This document shows, piece by piece, positions 34,840-44,127 of a stretch of DNA of 64,000 nt. A model generated the notes under the pieces. The model was given only the letters and a program-made list of their open reading frames with translations, did not search any database and had not been told where the DNA came from. The translations under genes and the position numbers were made by a program. The DNA comes from Rhizobiales bacterium Y(2018) (lineage in GTDB: Bacteria > Pseudomonadota > Alphaproteobacteria > Rhizobiales > Aestuariivirgaceae), in the NCBI GenBank assembly GCA_005502925.1, contig SCPD01000005.1, positions 62,001 through 126,000 of the forward strand, written 5' to 3'. Each line of letters opens with the position of its first letter. Position 1 is the stretch's first letter.

Positions 34840-36987
34840 TTAATCCAGTCTGACCTGCACGCTCGCCGTATGTCCCTGCGCGTCGATGACCGACAGGCGC
34901 GCGAAGCCCTTGCCCGGACTTTCCCACCAGGTCTCGCGGCGCGCTTCGCCGATCACGATCGGCAGGCCGTCGGCGAACCAGGTGAAGGGCGGCGCACCGC
35001 CCATGGCCTTGAGCGCCAGGCCGACATCGCTCGTATCATCTGAAACATCGACACGCGCGCCATTGGGCGGGAAGGAGATCACCAGCGGCGCGTCACCCGG
35101 TCCAGCGGAGGCGATCTCCGGCAGGCTGTTGGGACGGAAGCGCTGGAGCGCCGGCGGCAGGTCCGAGGTGCGGGCGAACAAGACACCTTCCGGTGCCGGC
35201 GGCAAGGGCGTGCGCTTCTCGGCGATGCGGGAGAAGGCGTCGAAGAGGATCGGTGCCGCGGCAGTGCGGCCGATGAGATTGGAGACCGGCTCGTTGTCCG
35301 GCCGGCCGACCCAGACGGCGACGGTATTGGCGCCGTCATAACCGACGGCCCAGGCATCGCGATAACCATAGGACGTGCCGGTCTTATAGGCGATCTGACC
35401 GGGAAGCGCATTGAGCGGCGGCGGCGCGTCGATCAGCACATCGCCGACTTGCCAGGCTGCCGCCTTGTCGAAGAGCCGGCGTGGTGCGGCGGCGGTGGCC
35501 CGGTCCTGCTGGCGCCAGATGATCGGCAAGGCCTCGCCCTCGCGCGCCAGAGCGAGATAAAGCGTCGCCAGATCGGTGAGCTTCACGCCGGCGCCACCAA
35601 GACCGACGGCGAGACCCGGCGCCGCATCGGCCGGCAGTTTCGGCGCTGCACCGGCATTCGTCATGCGCGCGATGAGCCGATTGGGTCCCAATGCATTGAG
35701 GAGCAGCACCGCCGGCATGTTGAGCGACTGCTGCAGCGCGCGGCGCATCGTCACCGTGCCCTGGAAGGCCTCGTCGAAATTCTCCGGCCGGTAGATGCCG
35801 AAGCGCATCGGCCGGTCATCGACCAGCGTCTCGGGATGGGCGAGACCGTCCTCGAAAGCGAGGCCGTAGATAAAAGGCTTCAAGGTCGAGCCCGGCGAGC
35901 GCAGCGCCAGCGCGAGATCGATCTGGCCGGCGCGGCCCTTGTCGAAATAGCCGACACCGCCGACATGGGCGCGGACTTCGCCAGTGGCGTTGTCGAGCGC
36001 GATGATGGCGACCGAGATTTTGCCGCCGAGCGCCACCGCCCGCTCACGCGCCAAAGTCTCGAGCTGCTCCTGCAAGGGGCGCGAGATCGTCGTCGTCTCG
36101 ACGATATTGATCCTCTTCTTCGCCACGCGGTCCTGCTTCACCAGCCGCTCGGCGAGATGCGCGGCATGAAGCGGAAACAGCTGGCGCCCGTCGGGCGCGG
36201 GCTCGGCTTCGGCGGCCAGCACCTGGTCTTCATTGATGAGACCCTTGCCCATCAACAGCCTGAGCACACGGTCTCGCGCGGCGCGCGCTATCTTGGGGAA
36301 ACGGTCAGGCCGGCGCGTTTCGGGCGCCTGCGGCAAGGCCACCAGCAGTGCAGCCTCGGCCGCCGACAGATGCCGCGGCTCCTTGCCGAAATAGGCGAGC
36401 GCCGCCGCGCGCGTGCCCTCGAGATTGCCGCCATAAGGAGCGAGCGCCAGATAGAGCGAGAGGATCTCGTCCTTGCTCAGCCGGCTTTCGAGCTGCACGG
36501 CGCGGATCATCTCGGCGAATTTGGCGCCGAGCGTGCGCTCCGGGCGCGGCTCGAGCAGGCGCGCCACCTGCATGGTGATGGTCGAGCCGCCCGAGACGAT
36601 GCGGCCATGCCAGGCGAATTGCCACGCCGCCCGGAACATCGCCACCGGATCGACGCCGTAATGCGCATAGAAGCGCTTGTCCTCATAAGCGATGAGCATC
36701 GCCAGGAACCGCCGGTCGACCTCCTCCGGCTTAGCCGGCAGCCGCCAATAACCCTCTTCGGTGGTGAAGGGCCGCAGCAACCGGCCGTCGCGGTCGAGCA
36801 CCAGCGGCGAATAGCTCAGATTTTCGCCGAGCGGCAGCGGGCCCATCCGCCGCATCGCTTCCGAGACGGCGAAGCCGCCGGCATTCACGACGAGGATCGT
36901 TGTGAAAACGGCAGCGCAGAGGAATTGGAAACGCCGGCCGCGCCGGCGCTCCCTGGTGTCCTTTTCGCTGCACGCGGCCTTGCGCAT
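34840..36987 (-). CDS. pbpC: Penicillin-binding protein 1C
   Basis: This 715-residue bifunctional enzyme polymerises and cross-links peptidoglycan. An N-terminal membrane anchor (about 20-42) is followed by the GT51 transglycosylase with YEDKRFYAHYGVDP (catalytic Glu102) and GGSTITMQVAR. The transpeptidase has the SxxK motif STLK (Ser367-Lys370) and KTG (535-537). A C-terminal biPBP_C domain of about 90 residues (from about 620) marks it as PbpC. The gene lies 10 bases after the alpha-2-macroglobulin gene, as in E. coli pbpC-yfhM, where the macroglobulin is thought to trap proteases when the envelope is breached. Confidence 0.95.
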   Translation of the reverse strand: MRKAACSEKDTRERRRGRRFQFLCAAVFTTILVVNAGGFAVSEAMRRMGPLPLGENLSYSPLVLDRDGRLLRPFTTEEGYWRLPAKPEEVDRRFLAMLIAYEDKRFYAHYGVDPVAMFRAAWQFAWHGRIVSGGSTITMQVARLLEPRPERTLGAKFAEMIRAVQLESRLSKDEILSLYLALAPYGGNLEGTRAAALAYFGKEPRHLSAAEAALLVALPQAPETRRPDRFPKIARAARDRVLRLLMGKGLINEDQVLAAEAEPAPDGRQLFPLHAAHLAERLVKQDRVAKKRINIVETTTISRPLQEQLETLARERAVALGGKISVAIIALDNATGEVRAHVGGVGYFDKGRAGQIDLALALRSPGSTLKPFIYGLAFEDGLAHPETLVDDRPMRFGIYRPENFDEAFQGTVTMRRALQQSLNMPAVLLLNALGPNRLIARMTNAGAAPKLPADAAPGLAVGLGGAGVKLTDLATLYLALAREGEALPIIWRQQDRATAAAPRRLFDKAAAWQVGDVLIDAPPPLNALPGQIAYKTGTSYGYRDAWAVGYDGANTVAVWVGRPDNEPVSNLIGRTAAAPILFDAFSRIAEKRTPLPPAPEGVLFARTSDLPPALQRFRPNSLPEIASAGPGDAPLVISFPPNGARVDVSDDTSDVGLALKAMGGAPPFTWFADGLPIVIGEARRETWWESPGKGFARLSVIDAQGHTASVQVRLD

Positions 36988-36997
36988 GAGCGACGCC

Positions 36998-39900
36998 CTA
37001 TTCCGTGACCGTCATCTTCGTGGTGGCGAGCACGGCATTGCGATCGGGCCGATACATGTCCTCGACGGTGGCGCCCGGCAGCGCATACTGCCCCGGCGCC
37101 ACGGCGCGGACGATATAGGCGACCTTGACGCTCTGATCCGTGAAGGCCGCGACGAAGCGATCGTCGCGGAACTCGGTATAGGTCACGCCGGTGAGATCGC
37201 TGAGCCACGACAGGCTGGCAGTGCTGCCGGTGGCGACGAGAGTCGGATTCTCGATCTCGAGGCCGGCCGGCAGACGATCGACCATCAGGAAATTGCCGGT
37301 CTGGTCATTGCCGTCACGGCTGGCGCTGAGCACCACGACGAGGCGGGTATTCTGCTTGACCTGCGCCGGATCGACCGGCGTGCCGTCGAGCGTGTAGTAG
37401 ATGCGCAGCAGCGTCATGCCGTTGGACGAGGGCGGCTCGGCCACCGTCGGCGCGCCGGAGACCGCGACCACGGCCTGGAGCGGCGTGTCGCCTTCATTGC
37501 TGACCTTGTGCGCTTGATCGAGATTGCCGCCGCGATACACCTTGTAGAGGGCGCCCTGATGCGCGGAGCCGTCGACATTGAGTTTCACCGAGCGGGCCTG
37601 ATCGACGATGTTGCGCGCCGCCAGCACCATCCAGGTCATTTCCTGGGTGGAGGCGTAGCGATACTTGGCGCGCTCGTCGCTGATCACCTTGAGGGCCGCC
37701 TGGATCACCGGCGGGCTGGCATTGCCGTTCTCCGCCAGAGCCACGATGGCCGCGGCATTGCGCAGCGGCGAGCCATAATAATTCCAGGCCACAGTACTGC
37801 TTCCGTCGACCTCGGCCTTGAGGGCGTCGGCCGCCGACTGGAACGCCTCGCCGGCGCGCGGCTTGTCACCGAGCATGCCGAGAGCGGCGGCGATCTGCGC
37901 CCGCGCCATGGCGGTGCCGAACTGGCCGATCTTGGTGTCGGCGAAGTATTTGAGATCGCCGGCCGGAGCCCGTCCGGCGCGCGCCAGCGTGTAGAGCGCA
38001 TAAGCGATGTCCTCGCCTTTGCCCTGCTCGACATAAGGCGAGTTGCCGACCTGATTGCGCAGGTAATCGACCGCCTGGTTGAGCGCGCCTTCCGGCACCG
38101 CATAACCCTTCTCGCGGGCCCTGAGCAGGAAGTCGGTCACATAGGCCGACAGCCACAGGTCGCCGCTATAGGAGTTCCATAGGCCGAAGGCGCCATTGCT
38201 GTCCTGGCGCGCCAGCAGGCGCTGCACCGTATCGGCGAGCCGGTCCTTCACCGACCCGTCGAGATCGAGGTCGTTGCCGCCGAGCTCGGAGAGATAGAGC
38301 AGCGGCATGGCGCGGCTGACCAATTGCTCCGAGCAGCCATAGGGATAGCGATCGAGCTCACGCAGCAGGCCCGGAACGTCGAGCGCGCTCAACGGACCGA
38401 CCGACAGCGACACGGCGCCGGTGCCCGCCACCATTTCGGCGACCAGATCCTTGCTCACCGTGATACCGCCCTTGGGCTCGAGCGTATGGACCATGCGGCG
38501 CGTCACCGGCGGATTGGCCGGCACGATGCCGAGCGTGAAGCTCTGATCGATCTGTACATCGCCAGGACCCGACAAGGTCGCGGTCACACGCGCGGTGCCG
38601 ATCGCCGTCGCGGTGATCGGGATGTTCACCGGTATGCGCGAACCGACCGCGCCGATCTTCACCGTCTGATTGAGCGTCGCGGCATCGGTGCCGAGCGGAC
38701 CGTCGACCGTCACCGCCAGCGTATAGTCGCCAGGTGCCGCTTCGGCGTTGAGAAGATCGAGGCGCAGGCGCGACTGATCACCAGAGCCCAGGAAGCGCGG
38801 CAGTGTGCCGGCGATCACCACCGGATCACGCGCGATCACATCGACCGACGCATGACCGACCTTGGTCGGCGTCCACCCCACCGCCATCACACGGATGGAG
38901 CCGTTGAAGGCCGGGATGTCGAAGGGCACTTCGGCCGTCCCGTCCGCCGCCACCTCGACGATGCCGGAGAACAGAGCGAGCGGCGCCTGTGTCGGCGGCG
39001 GGCTCTGGAAATTGCCGGCGCCGCCATCACCGCCCGAACGGATCGCGCCGCGATTGGCGCCCATGCCGTCGATCAGCTGGCCATAGATGTCATAGAGCTC
39101 GGCCGACAGACGCTTCTGGCCATAATAATAGGTTTCAGGCTCAGGCGGCTTGTAGCCGGTGAGATTGAGAATGCCGACATCGACGGCAGCCACCGTGACA
39201 TAGGCCTTCTCGCCCTCGAGACCGGAGATCTTCACCGGCACTTTCAGTGTCTGGCGCGGCTTCATCACCGGGGCCGGCGTCAGCGCGATCTTGAGCGTGC
39301 GCTCATCGCGGTCGATGCCGAACCAGGCGAGACCGATCGACCGTGTCGGCATGCGCTTGGCGGCGACATCCATCGGCCGGAAATGGGTGACGATGACATA
39401 GGCGCCGGTGCCCCAGTCCTTGCCGACCGTGACCGGCACCGTGGTGCCGTTGTCAGGCACGTCGATGAGCTGCGACGAATAGAGCTTCTCGCCCACCACC
39501 TGCACCGAGGCCTTGCCGGCGAAGCGGGCATCGATCTTTACCTGCAGCGTGTCACCGGTCTTCACCGACGCGCTGTCGAGCGCCACCGGCAGCATGTCCG
39601 GCGTATTGGCTTTTTCGGAGACGTAATAGCCGGCATAGAAGCTCGTGGAAGACGGCGCCAGGCTGTCGCCGGCGATTTCGAGCCGGTACTGGCCCCACTG
39701 CACCGGCGCGCTGATCTGCGCCGGCTTGTCGGCTGCGATATCGACCGTGCCGCCGGTCACTTTGCGGGCCGTGGTCACGGCCTCATAGCTCCAGCGATTG
39801 TCGGTCTTGTACCACTGATAGGTCGTGGTCAGGCGCTTGAGCACCCAGCTGGCGCCTTGCACCGCGACCGGTTTGCCTTCCGGATCGACGGCGATGGCGT

Positions 39901-42208
39901 TGAAGACGGCCTGGCCGCCTTCGCCGGCCTCGCCTTCCTGCTTCAGTCCGAGCATATTGCCAGTCGCCAGGATCGGCAGCGCGGCGGTACGCACGACACC
40001 GCGGCCACCCGCTTCCTTCATGCGGATGGTGAAGTTCGCTTTCAGCGGACGGGTCGTCGTCGGCAGCTGCGGCAAAGGCATGGTGATTTCGGCATGACCT
40101 TTGTCGTCGGTCTGGGCCAGATCGCCGATGCTGTTCTGCACCGTGTCGACGCCTTCATCCGACAGTCCGAAGGCATAATCCTTCCACTGCTCGAAAGGCT
40201 GGTAGTCGGCCGAGACCGACACATCGCCCTCGATATCGAGATTGGCGGCAGGTGCTCCGAACAGATAGCGCCCGTCGACCGTGAGGCTCGCGCCGACATT
40301 ACGGTCGATGCGCGTGCCATTGGCCTTCAGATCGAATTCGATGCGGTCGGGCACATAGTCTTCGACGAGGAAGCTCGTCTCGCCGATCGACGGCGCCTTG
40401 GGATCGGTATAAGCGAGGACGCGCCAGGTGCCGCCCGCCGCCGAAGCGATGAGCGGAATGTCGAGGGTGCGCCCACCGGCGCCTTGATCGTTCAGAACGG
40501 TGCGCGAATATTCGACGCCATCCGGGCGCTCGACCACCAGCGTGACCGGCACATCGGCCAATTGGTTGGCATTGCCATCACGCAACAGAAGTGCGGCATG
40601 GACGGTTTCGCCGCGGCGATAGACGCCGCGCTCGACATAGACGAAGGCATCCGCCGCGCCCGGCGGATCACGGCCGGTGACGCCACGATCGGAGAGATCG
40701 AAGGCCTGCCGCGAAATGTCGATGAAGGCATAGTCGTCCTTGTCGTCGGAGGCGACGACCAGCGCCGGCTCGAGCCCGTCCTCGCCCTTGGTGAGGCCGG
40801 CATCGAAGAAGGCGACGCCGGTCGCATCCGTCTTCACGCTGCCGAGGATCTCGTTGTTGCGGGCGAGGAGCCTGACCGTGACATTGGCGAGCGGTTCCGC
40901 CGAGGCGATCGAGCGCAAGGAGACATGCAACCCATCCTTGCCCTTGAGCGTCGTGAGGCCGAGATTGGAGACGATGAACCACTGCGTGGCGACCTGATTA
41001 TAGTCGTCCGCCGCCACGAGATCGCCCGGCTGCGCTGTCATCACATAGAGGCCGGGCGTGATCTTGCCGAGAGCTTCGTCCACCGGGAAAGCGGTGGTGA
41101 CGTCCTCATTGGCCTTGCTGACCAGATCCATGTTGCCTTCCCAGACCTTCTCACCCTTGCTGCGGGCGATGTCGGAGGCCTGGTAGCCATAGAGCTGTTC
41201 GAGGAAGTTGCCGGCCACCGCTGAAAGCAGGCTGCGGTCACCGATGCGATAGAGCTGGAGCTTGGCTTTGCCGGTGTTCACCGAAACCAGCGGGATGCCG
41301 CTCTGACCCGTGCGCGGCAGCACGTAGGATTTGCCGACGAACTGCACCGAAGGCGAGCGGTCGCGCACATAGATTTCGTAATCGGCATTGTCGAGCAGGC
41401 TCTCATCGACCGACGAGGGCAGGCCCTGGCGCACCGTGACCTTGTAGCGTTCGCCATGCTTCAGGCCTTCGAGGCACAATTTGCTGCCGTCGACCGTGAC
41501 GGCCGAGATCGGGCCCGGATCCTGCGTGAAATAGGGCGCGAAATCGCTGACCGAATTGGCGAGCGGGTCGGAGAACTGGAAGCACAAACGCGGCTGCGGC
41601 GCATCGCTTTCGACCGTATAATCGGTGATGCGGAAGCCGTGGATCTTGCGCAATTCCTCATAGGTCTTGCGGATATCGGCATTCTCGACGAGCTCGAGGC
41701 TGGCGCGATAGGCATTGAGCGCCGGACGCCAGTCCTGGCGCTTGACGAGCGCCTGCGCGACGTCGTTGAGCGCCGCCGCCTTCTGGTCATTGGTGCCGGA
41801 GAGCTGATAGGCGCGGATCGCGGCGCCGAGCGCCAGCGACGGCAATTCATAGCCGTCCTGCGAGTTGAACGGTTCGGCGATGAGCAGGAAATCGGCGAGC
41901 TTCTGCCAGTTCGCCTGATCGTCGGGGTTGAGCGCCAGCAACTGCTCCATCACCTGCGCGGCGGTGCGGTTGTTGCCCTGCTCGACCGCGGCAGTGAGCT
42001 CCTGCTGGAGCTCCGGCTCGGTCTTTTTGAGGGTTTTGGCGATCTTGGCGATCGTCTCGCGGTAGTTGTCCGCGGCATAAGAGTAGTTGTCGACGACGAA
42101 GGGGGCCGCGGCTCGGACCGGCGCCGCCATGATCCCAACCAGGGCCAGAGCGATCAACAGTCGATAGATATATATGAAGTGGCTGACGGTGGTGGTGCGC
42201 GCGCTCAT
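36998..42208 (-). CDS. Alpha-2-macroglobulin family protein (YfhM-like)
   Basis: This protein of about 1736 residues is a periplasmic protease trap. A signal peptide/anchor is at residues 8-30. An alpha-helical N-terminal part (TPR-like, KTLKKTEPELQQELTAA, to about 190) precedes the macroglobulin beta domains. The bait-region neighbourhood is followed by the thioester motif CSEQ at Cys1292-Gln1295 (family consensus CxEQ), so covalent trapping is possible. The complement-like helical thioester domain and receptor-binding-like end are present. ATG 42208 has AAGG at good spacing; ATG 42217 and 42268 are alternatives. It is in an operon with pbpC. Confidence 0.93.
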   Translation of the reverse strand: MSARTTTVSHFIYIYRLLIALALVGIMAAPVRAAAPFVVDNYSYAADNYRETIAKIAKTLKKTEPELQQELTAAVEQGNNRTAAQVMEQLLALNPDDQANWQKLADFLLIAEPFNSQDGYELPSLALGAAIRAYQLSGTNDQKAAALNDVAQALVKRQDWRPALNAYRASLELVENADIRKTYEELRKIHGFRITDYTVESDAPQPRLCFQFSDPLANSVSDFAPYFTQDPGPISAVTVDGSKLCLEGLKHGERYKVTVRQGLPSSVDESLLDNADYEIYVRDRSPSVQFVGKSYVLPRTGQSGIPLVSVNTGKAKLQLYRIGDRSLLSAVAGNFLEQLYGYQASDIARSKGEKVWEGNMDLVSKANEDVTTAFPVDEALGKITPGLYVMTAQPGDLVAADDYNQVATQWFIVSNLGLTTLKGKDGLHVSLRSIASAEPLANVTVRLLARNNEILGSVKTDATGVAFFDAGLTKGEDGLEPALVVASDDKDDYAFIDISRQAFDLSDRGVTGRDPPGAADAFVYVERGVYRRGETVHAALLLRDGNANQLADVPVTLVVERPDGVEYSRTVLNDQGAGGRTLDIPLIASAAGGTWRVLAYTDPKAPSIGETSFLVEDYVPDRIEFDLKANGTRIDRNVGASLTVDGRYLFGAPAANLDIEGDVSVSADYQPFEQWKDYAFGLSDEGVDTVQNSIGDLAQTDDKGHAEITMPLPQLPTTTRPLKANFTIRMKEAGGRGVVRTAALPILATGNMLGLKQEGEAGEGGQAVFNAIAVDPEGKPVAVQGASWVLKRLTTTYQWYKTDNRWSYEAVTTARKVTGGTVDIAADKPAQISAPVQWGQYRLEIAGDSLAPSSTSFYAGYYVSEKANTPDMLPVALDSASVKTGDTLQVKIDARFAGKASVQVVGEKLYSSQLIDVPDNGTTVPVTVGKDWGTGAYVIVTHFRPMDVAAKRMPTRSIGLAWFGIDRDERTLKIALTPAPVMKPRQTLKVPVKISGLEGEKAYVTVAAVDVGILNLTGYKPPEPETYYYGQKRLSAELYDIYGQLIDGMGANRGAIRSGGDGGAGNFQSPPPTQAPLALFSGIVEVAADGTAEVPFDIPAFNGSIRVMAVGWTPTKVGHASVDVIARDPVVIAGTLPRFLGSGDQSRLRLDLLNAEAAPGDYTLAVTVDGPLGTDAATLNQTVKIGAVGSRIPVNIPITATAIGTARVTATLSGPGDVQIDQSFTLGIVPANPPVTRRMVHTLEPKGGITVSKDLVAEMVAGTGAVSLSVGPLSALDVPGLLRELDRYPYGCSEQLVSRAMPLLYLSELGGNDLDLDGSVKDRLADTVQRLLARQDSNGAFGLWNSYSGDLWLSAYVTDFLLRAREKGYAVPEGALNQAVDYLRNQVGNSPYVEQGKGEDIAYALYTLARAGRAPAGDLKYFADTKIGQFGTAMARAQIAAALGMLGDKPRAGEAFQSAADALKAEVDGSSTVAWNYYGSPLRNAAAIVALAENGNASPPVIQAALKVISDERAKYRYASTQEMTWMVLAARNIVDQARSVKLNVDGSAHQGALYKVYRGGNLDQAHKVSNEGDTPLQAVVAVSGAPTVAEPPSSNGMTLLRIYYTLDGTPVDPAQVKQNTRLVVVLSASRDGNDQTGNFLMVDRLPAGLEIENPTLVATGSTASLSWLSDLTGVTYTEFRDDRFVAAFTDQSVKVAYIVRAVAPGQYALPGATVEDMYRPDRNAVLATTKMTVTE

Positions 42209-42531
42209 CCGGATCATCCTTGTCTTGCCACGGCTTGACACCAGCCGCGTGACAGCGCTGCGCCACATAAAGTGGGCGCATGACGATCGCGCGGCGCTGA
42301 CATCTGTCCCGGCCCGTAATTCAGGCCGGCATGGTAGGTGCCTTTCCGTAGTCCGGCAATCGGGGTGCCAGAAGATTCTGGCAAATGTTCGTAAGGGAAG
42401 GGGCGCGTAGATAATTTATTTGCGCGAACCCGCCGCGCTTAAGCCACAATAGGACCGCGCGTGGGATTTGCGAATAATTTGAGCGGTCTTCTTTCGTCCT
42501 TTTGGGGGGAATGTTAGAGGAGGATTTGGCG
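42209..42531. other. Intergenic region between alpha-2-macroglobulin and kinase operons
   Basis: This 323-base region separates two divergent transcripts. It holds an AT-rich patch (TAGATAATTTATTTG near 42411-42425), unusual in this genome, that could be the promoter region of either gene, and a short GGCCGGCA/GCCGG-type inverted repeat near 42314-42335. I see no RNA gene or additional coding frame with support. Confidence 0.5.
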
Positions 42532-42600
42532 ATGCAACACCCTGAAAGCGATATGCAAGTCCTCACCTGCTCCCTCTCTCCCGCAGCTCCCGGAGCTTAA
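42532..42600 (+). CDS. Possible 22-codon leader ORF
   Basis: A near-perfect ribosome-binding site GAGGAGGA (42517-42524) lies 7 bases before an ATG that opens a 22-residue frame (MQHPESDMQVLTCSLSPAAP and two more), ending in TAA 5 bases before the kinase ATG. The next gene itself has only a weak GGAG inside this frame. The layout suggests a leader peptide that couples or regulates translation of the kinase. It contains no run of one amino acid that would mark classic attenuation. Confidence 0.4.
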   Translation: MQHPESDMQVLTCSLSPAAPGA

Positions 42601-42605
42601 GTCCC

Positions 42606-43421
42606 ATGGCGCCCCGCCAGGTCATCACGATTTCATCGCAAGTGGCCGTCGGACTGGTCGGCAATTCGGTGATCTTTCCGACCATGCTGGCGCTCGGCAT
42701 ATCGCCCATCGCGCTGTCGACCATCATGCTGTCCAACCATCCGGGCCTGGCGCGGCCGGCCGGCCTCGCCACGCCGCCCGACAAGCTCGCCGCCATGCTG
42801 GAGCGCCTCATCGAGCTCGGTTATATCGAGCCGGATGCCATCATCGTGACCGGCTACTTCGCCAATGCCGAGCAGATCGAGGCAGTCGCCGGGATCATCG
42901 GCCGTATGCCCAAGGCCCTCTATCTGTGCGACCCGGTGCTCGGCGACATGCCCGAAGGCCTTTACATCCCTGAAGTCGTCGCCAGCGCCATAAGGGATAA
43001 GCTTCTGCCCATGGCCCATCTCCTGACCCCCAATGCCTTCGAGTTGGGCTGGCTCACCGGCCTCCCCGTCCGCGACCGGGAGACGGCGCGCGCCGCCTGC
43101 CGGCCCCTGAACGGCAAATCGATCGTGGTGACCTCGCTTCCAGAGAACGGGCAGCTCACCACCGCTTTGGTCGAGCATGGCCAGATGACGGCAGTCACCC
43201 GGCCCAAGCTGGCGGATATCCCGCATGGCACCGGCGATCTCCTGGCCGCCATTCTCGCCGCCCGTTTGGCTCTGCGGCATACGCTCGAGGAGAGCATCGG
43301 CTTCGCCGTCGCCATCATCGAGCAGGTCGTTACGGCAAGCGCCGGCAAGACCAGCCTCGATCTCGTCGCCGGCCTGAAAGATGTCGCCGCCATAAAAGCC
43401 CTGCCCGCCCACCGTGGCTGA
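42606..43421 (+). CDS. Pyridoxal kinase-like protein (PdxY/ThiD superfamily)
   Basis: This 271-residue ribokinase-superfamily protein resembles pyridoxal kinase PdxY. ISSQVAVGLVGNSVIFP matches the PdxY N-terminus (ISS.V..G.VGN.A), MLSNHPG matches the substrate loop, and DPVLGD and the C-terminal anion-hole/catalytic motif PHGTGD are present. It would phosphorylate pyridoxal, pyridoxamine or pyridoxine to make PLP. It is first in an overlapping operon with a DUF429 protein and a PLP-dependent dehydratase, consistent with cofactor supply. Other B6-like substrates cannot be excluded. Confidence 0.85.
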   Translation: MAPRQVITISSQVAVGLVGNSVIFPTMLALGISPIALSTIMLSNHPGLARPAGLATPPDKLAAMLERLIELGYIEPDAIIVTGYFANAEQIEAVAGIIGRMPKALYLCDPVLGDMPEGLYIPEVVASAIRDKLLPMAHLLTPNAFELGWLTGLPVRDRETARAACRPLNGKSIVVTSLPENGQLTTALVEHGQMTAVTRPKLADIPHGTGDLLAAILAARLALRHTLEESIGFAVAIIEQVVTASAGKTSLDLVAGLKDVAAIKALPAHRG

Positions 43422-44127
43422 GCCTCTGCTGGTCGCCGGCGTCGATGGCTGTCCAGCCGGCTGGATCGCAGTCACCTGGGATGGCGGCCCGACCCTCGCC
43501 TCGCATTTGTGCAGAAGCTTCGCCGAGGTCATGGCGCTTACCGCCATGATCATCGCCGTCGACATGCCGATCGGCCTGCCGGAAAGCTCCGGCCGCCCGC
43601 CCGAACGCGCGGTGCGGCAGCGCCTCGGCGAGCGCCAGTCGAGCGTCTTCGCCGTGCCGTCGCAGGCAGCCATCTATTGCGACGATTACGCGGAAGCCTG
43701 CCGGGTCAATCTGCTGCATTCCGACCCGCCCAGGAGAGTCTCGAAGCAGTGTTTCCATCTCTTCCCCAAGATGCGCGAGATCGACGCGCTGATCACACCC
43801 GACCTGCAGGCGCGCATCTTTGAATCGCATCCCGAGCTCGCCTTCTCGGTGATGAATGGCGAGGCGCCGTTGTCTCTGCCGAAGAAGCTGAAGAGCGCAC
43901 CCTACGGACCGGGCCTCGATCTGCGACGGACGCTGCTGCGCCGCGCCGGCCTGCCGATCGATGATCTCAAGCCGGATTACCGTCGCCGCGATGTCGGCGC
44001 TGATGATCTTCTCGACGCCTGCGCTTGTGCCTTCGTGGCATGGCGCATCCTGAATGGCCGGTCTATGCGTTTTCCGCAAGATCCGCCCCGAAACCCGCGT
44101 GGCCTGAGGATGGAAATCAATGCCTGA
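43414..44127 (+). CDS. DUF429 protein
   Basis: This 237-residue protein belongs to DUF429, whose predicted fold is RNase H-like. The first strand-loop LLVAGVDGCPAGWIAVTWDG has the Asp of actin/RNase-H-type sites, IIAVDMPIGLPE gives the second acidic strand, and GADDLLDACACAFVAWR near the end is a conserved acidic segment. No activity is established for the family as far as I know. It starts with GTG, overlapping the kinase stop by 8 bases, and overlaps the dehydratase start by 8 bases, so the three proteins are likely made together. Confidence 0.85.
   Translation: MAEPLLVAGVDGCPAGWIAVTWDGGPTLASHLCRSFAEVMALTAMIIAVDMPIGLPESSGRPPERAVRQRLGERQSSVFAVPSQAAIYCDDYAEACRVNLLHSDPPRRVSKQCFHLFPKMREIDALITPDLQARIFESHPELAFSVMNGEAPLSLPKKLKSAPYGPGLDLRRTLLRRAGLPIDDLKPDYRRRDVGADDLLDACACAFVAWRILNGRSMRFPQDPPRNPRGLRMEINA

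Noticed and set aside
38324-41224. A 966-codon open frame antisense to the alpha-2-macroglobulin gene
   Set aside because: Long antisense frames are common in GC-rich DNA. The translation is Arg/His/Asp-rich low complexity without motifs, while the opposite strand encodes a clear family.
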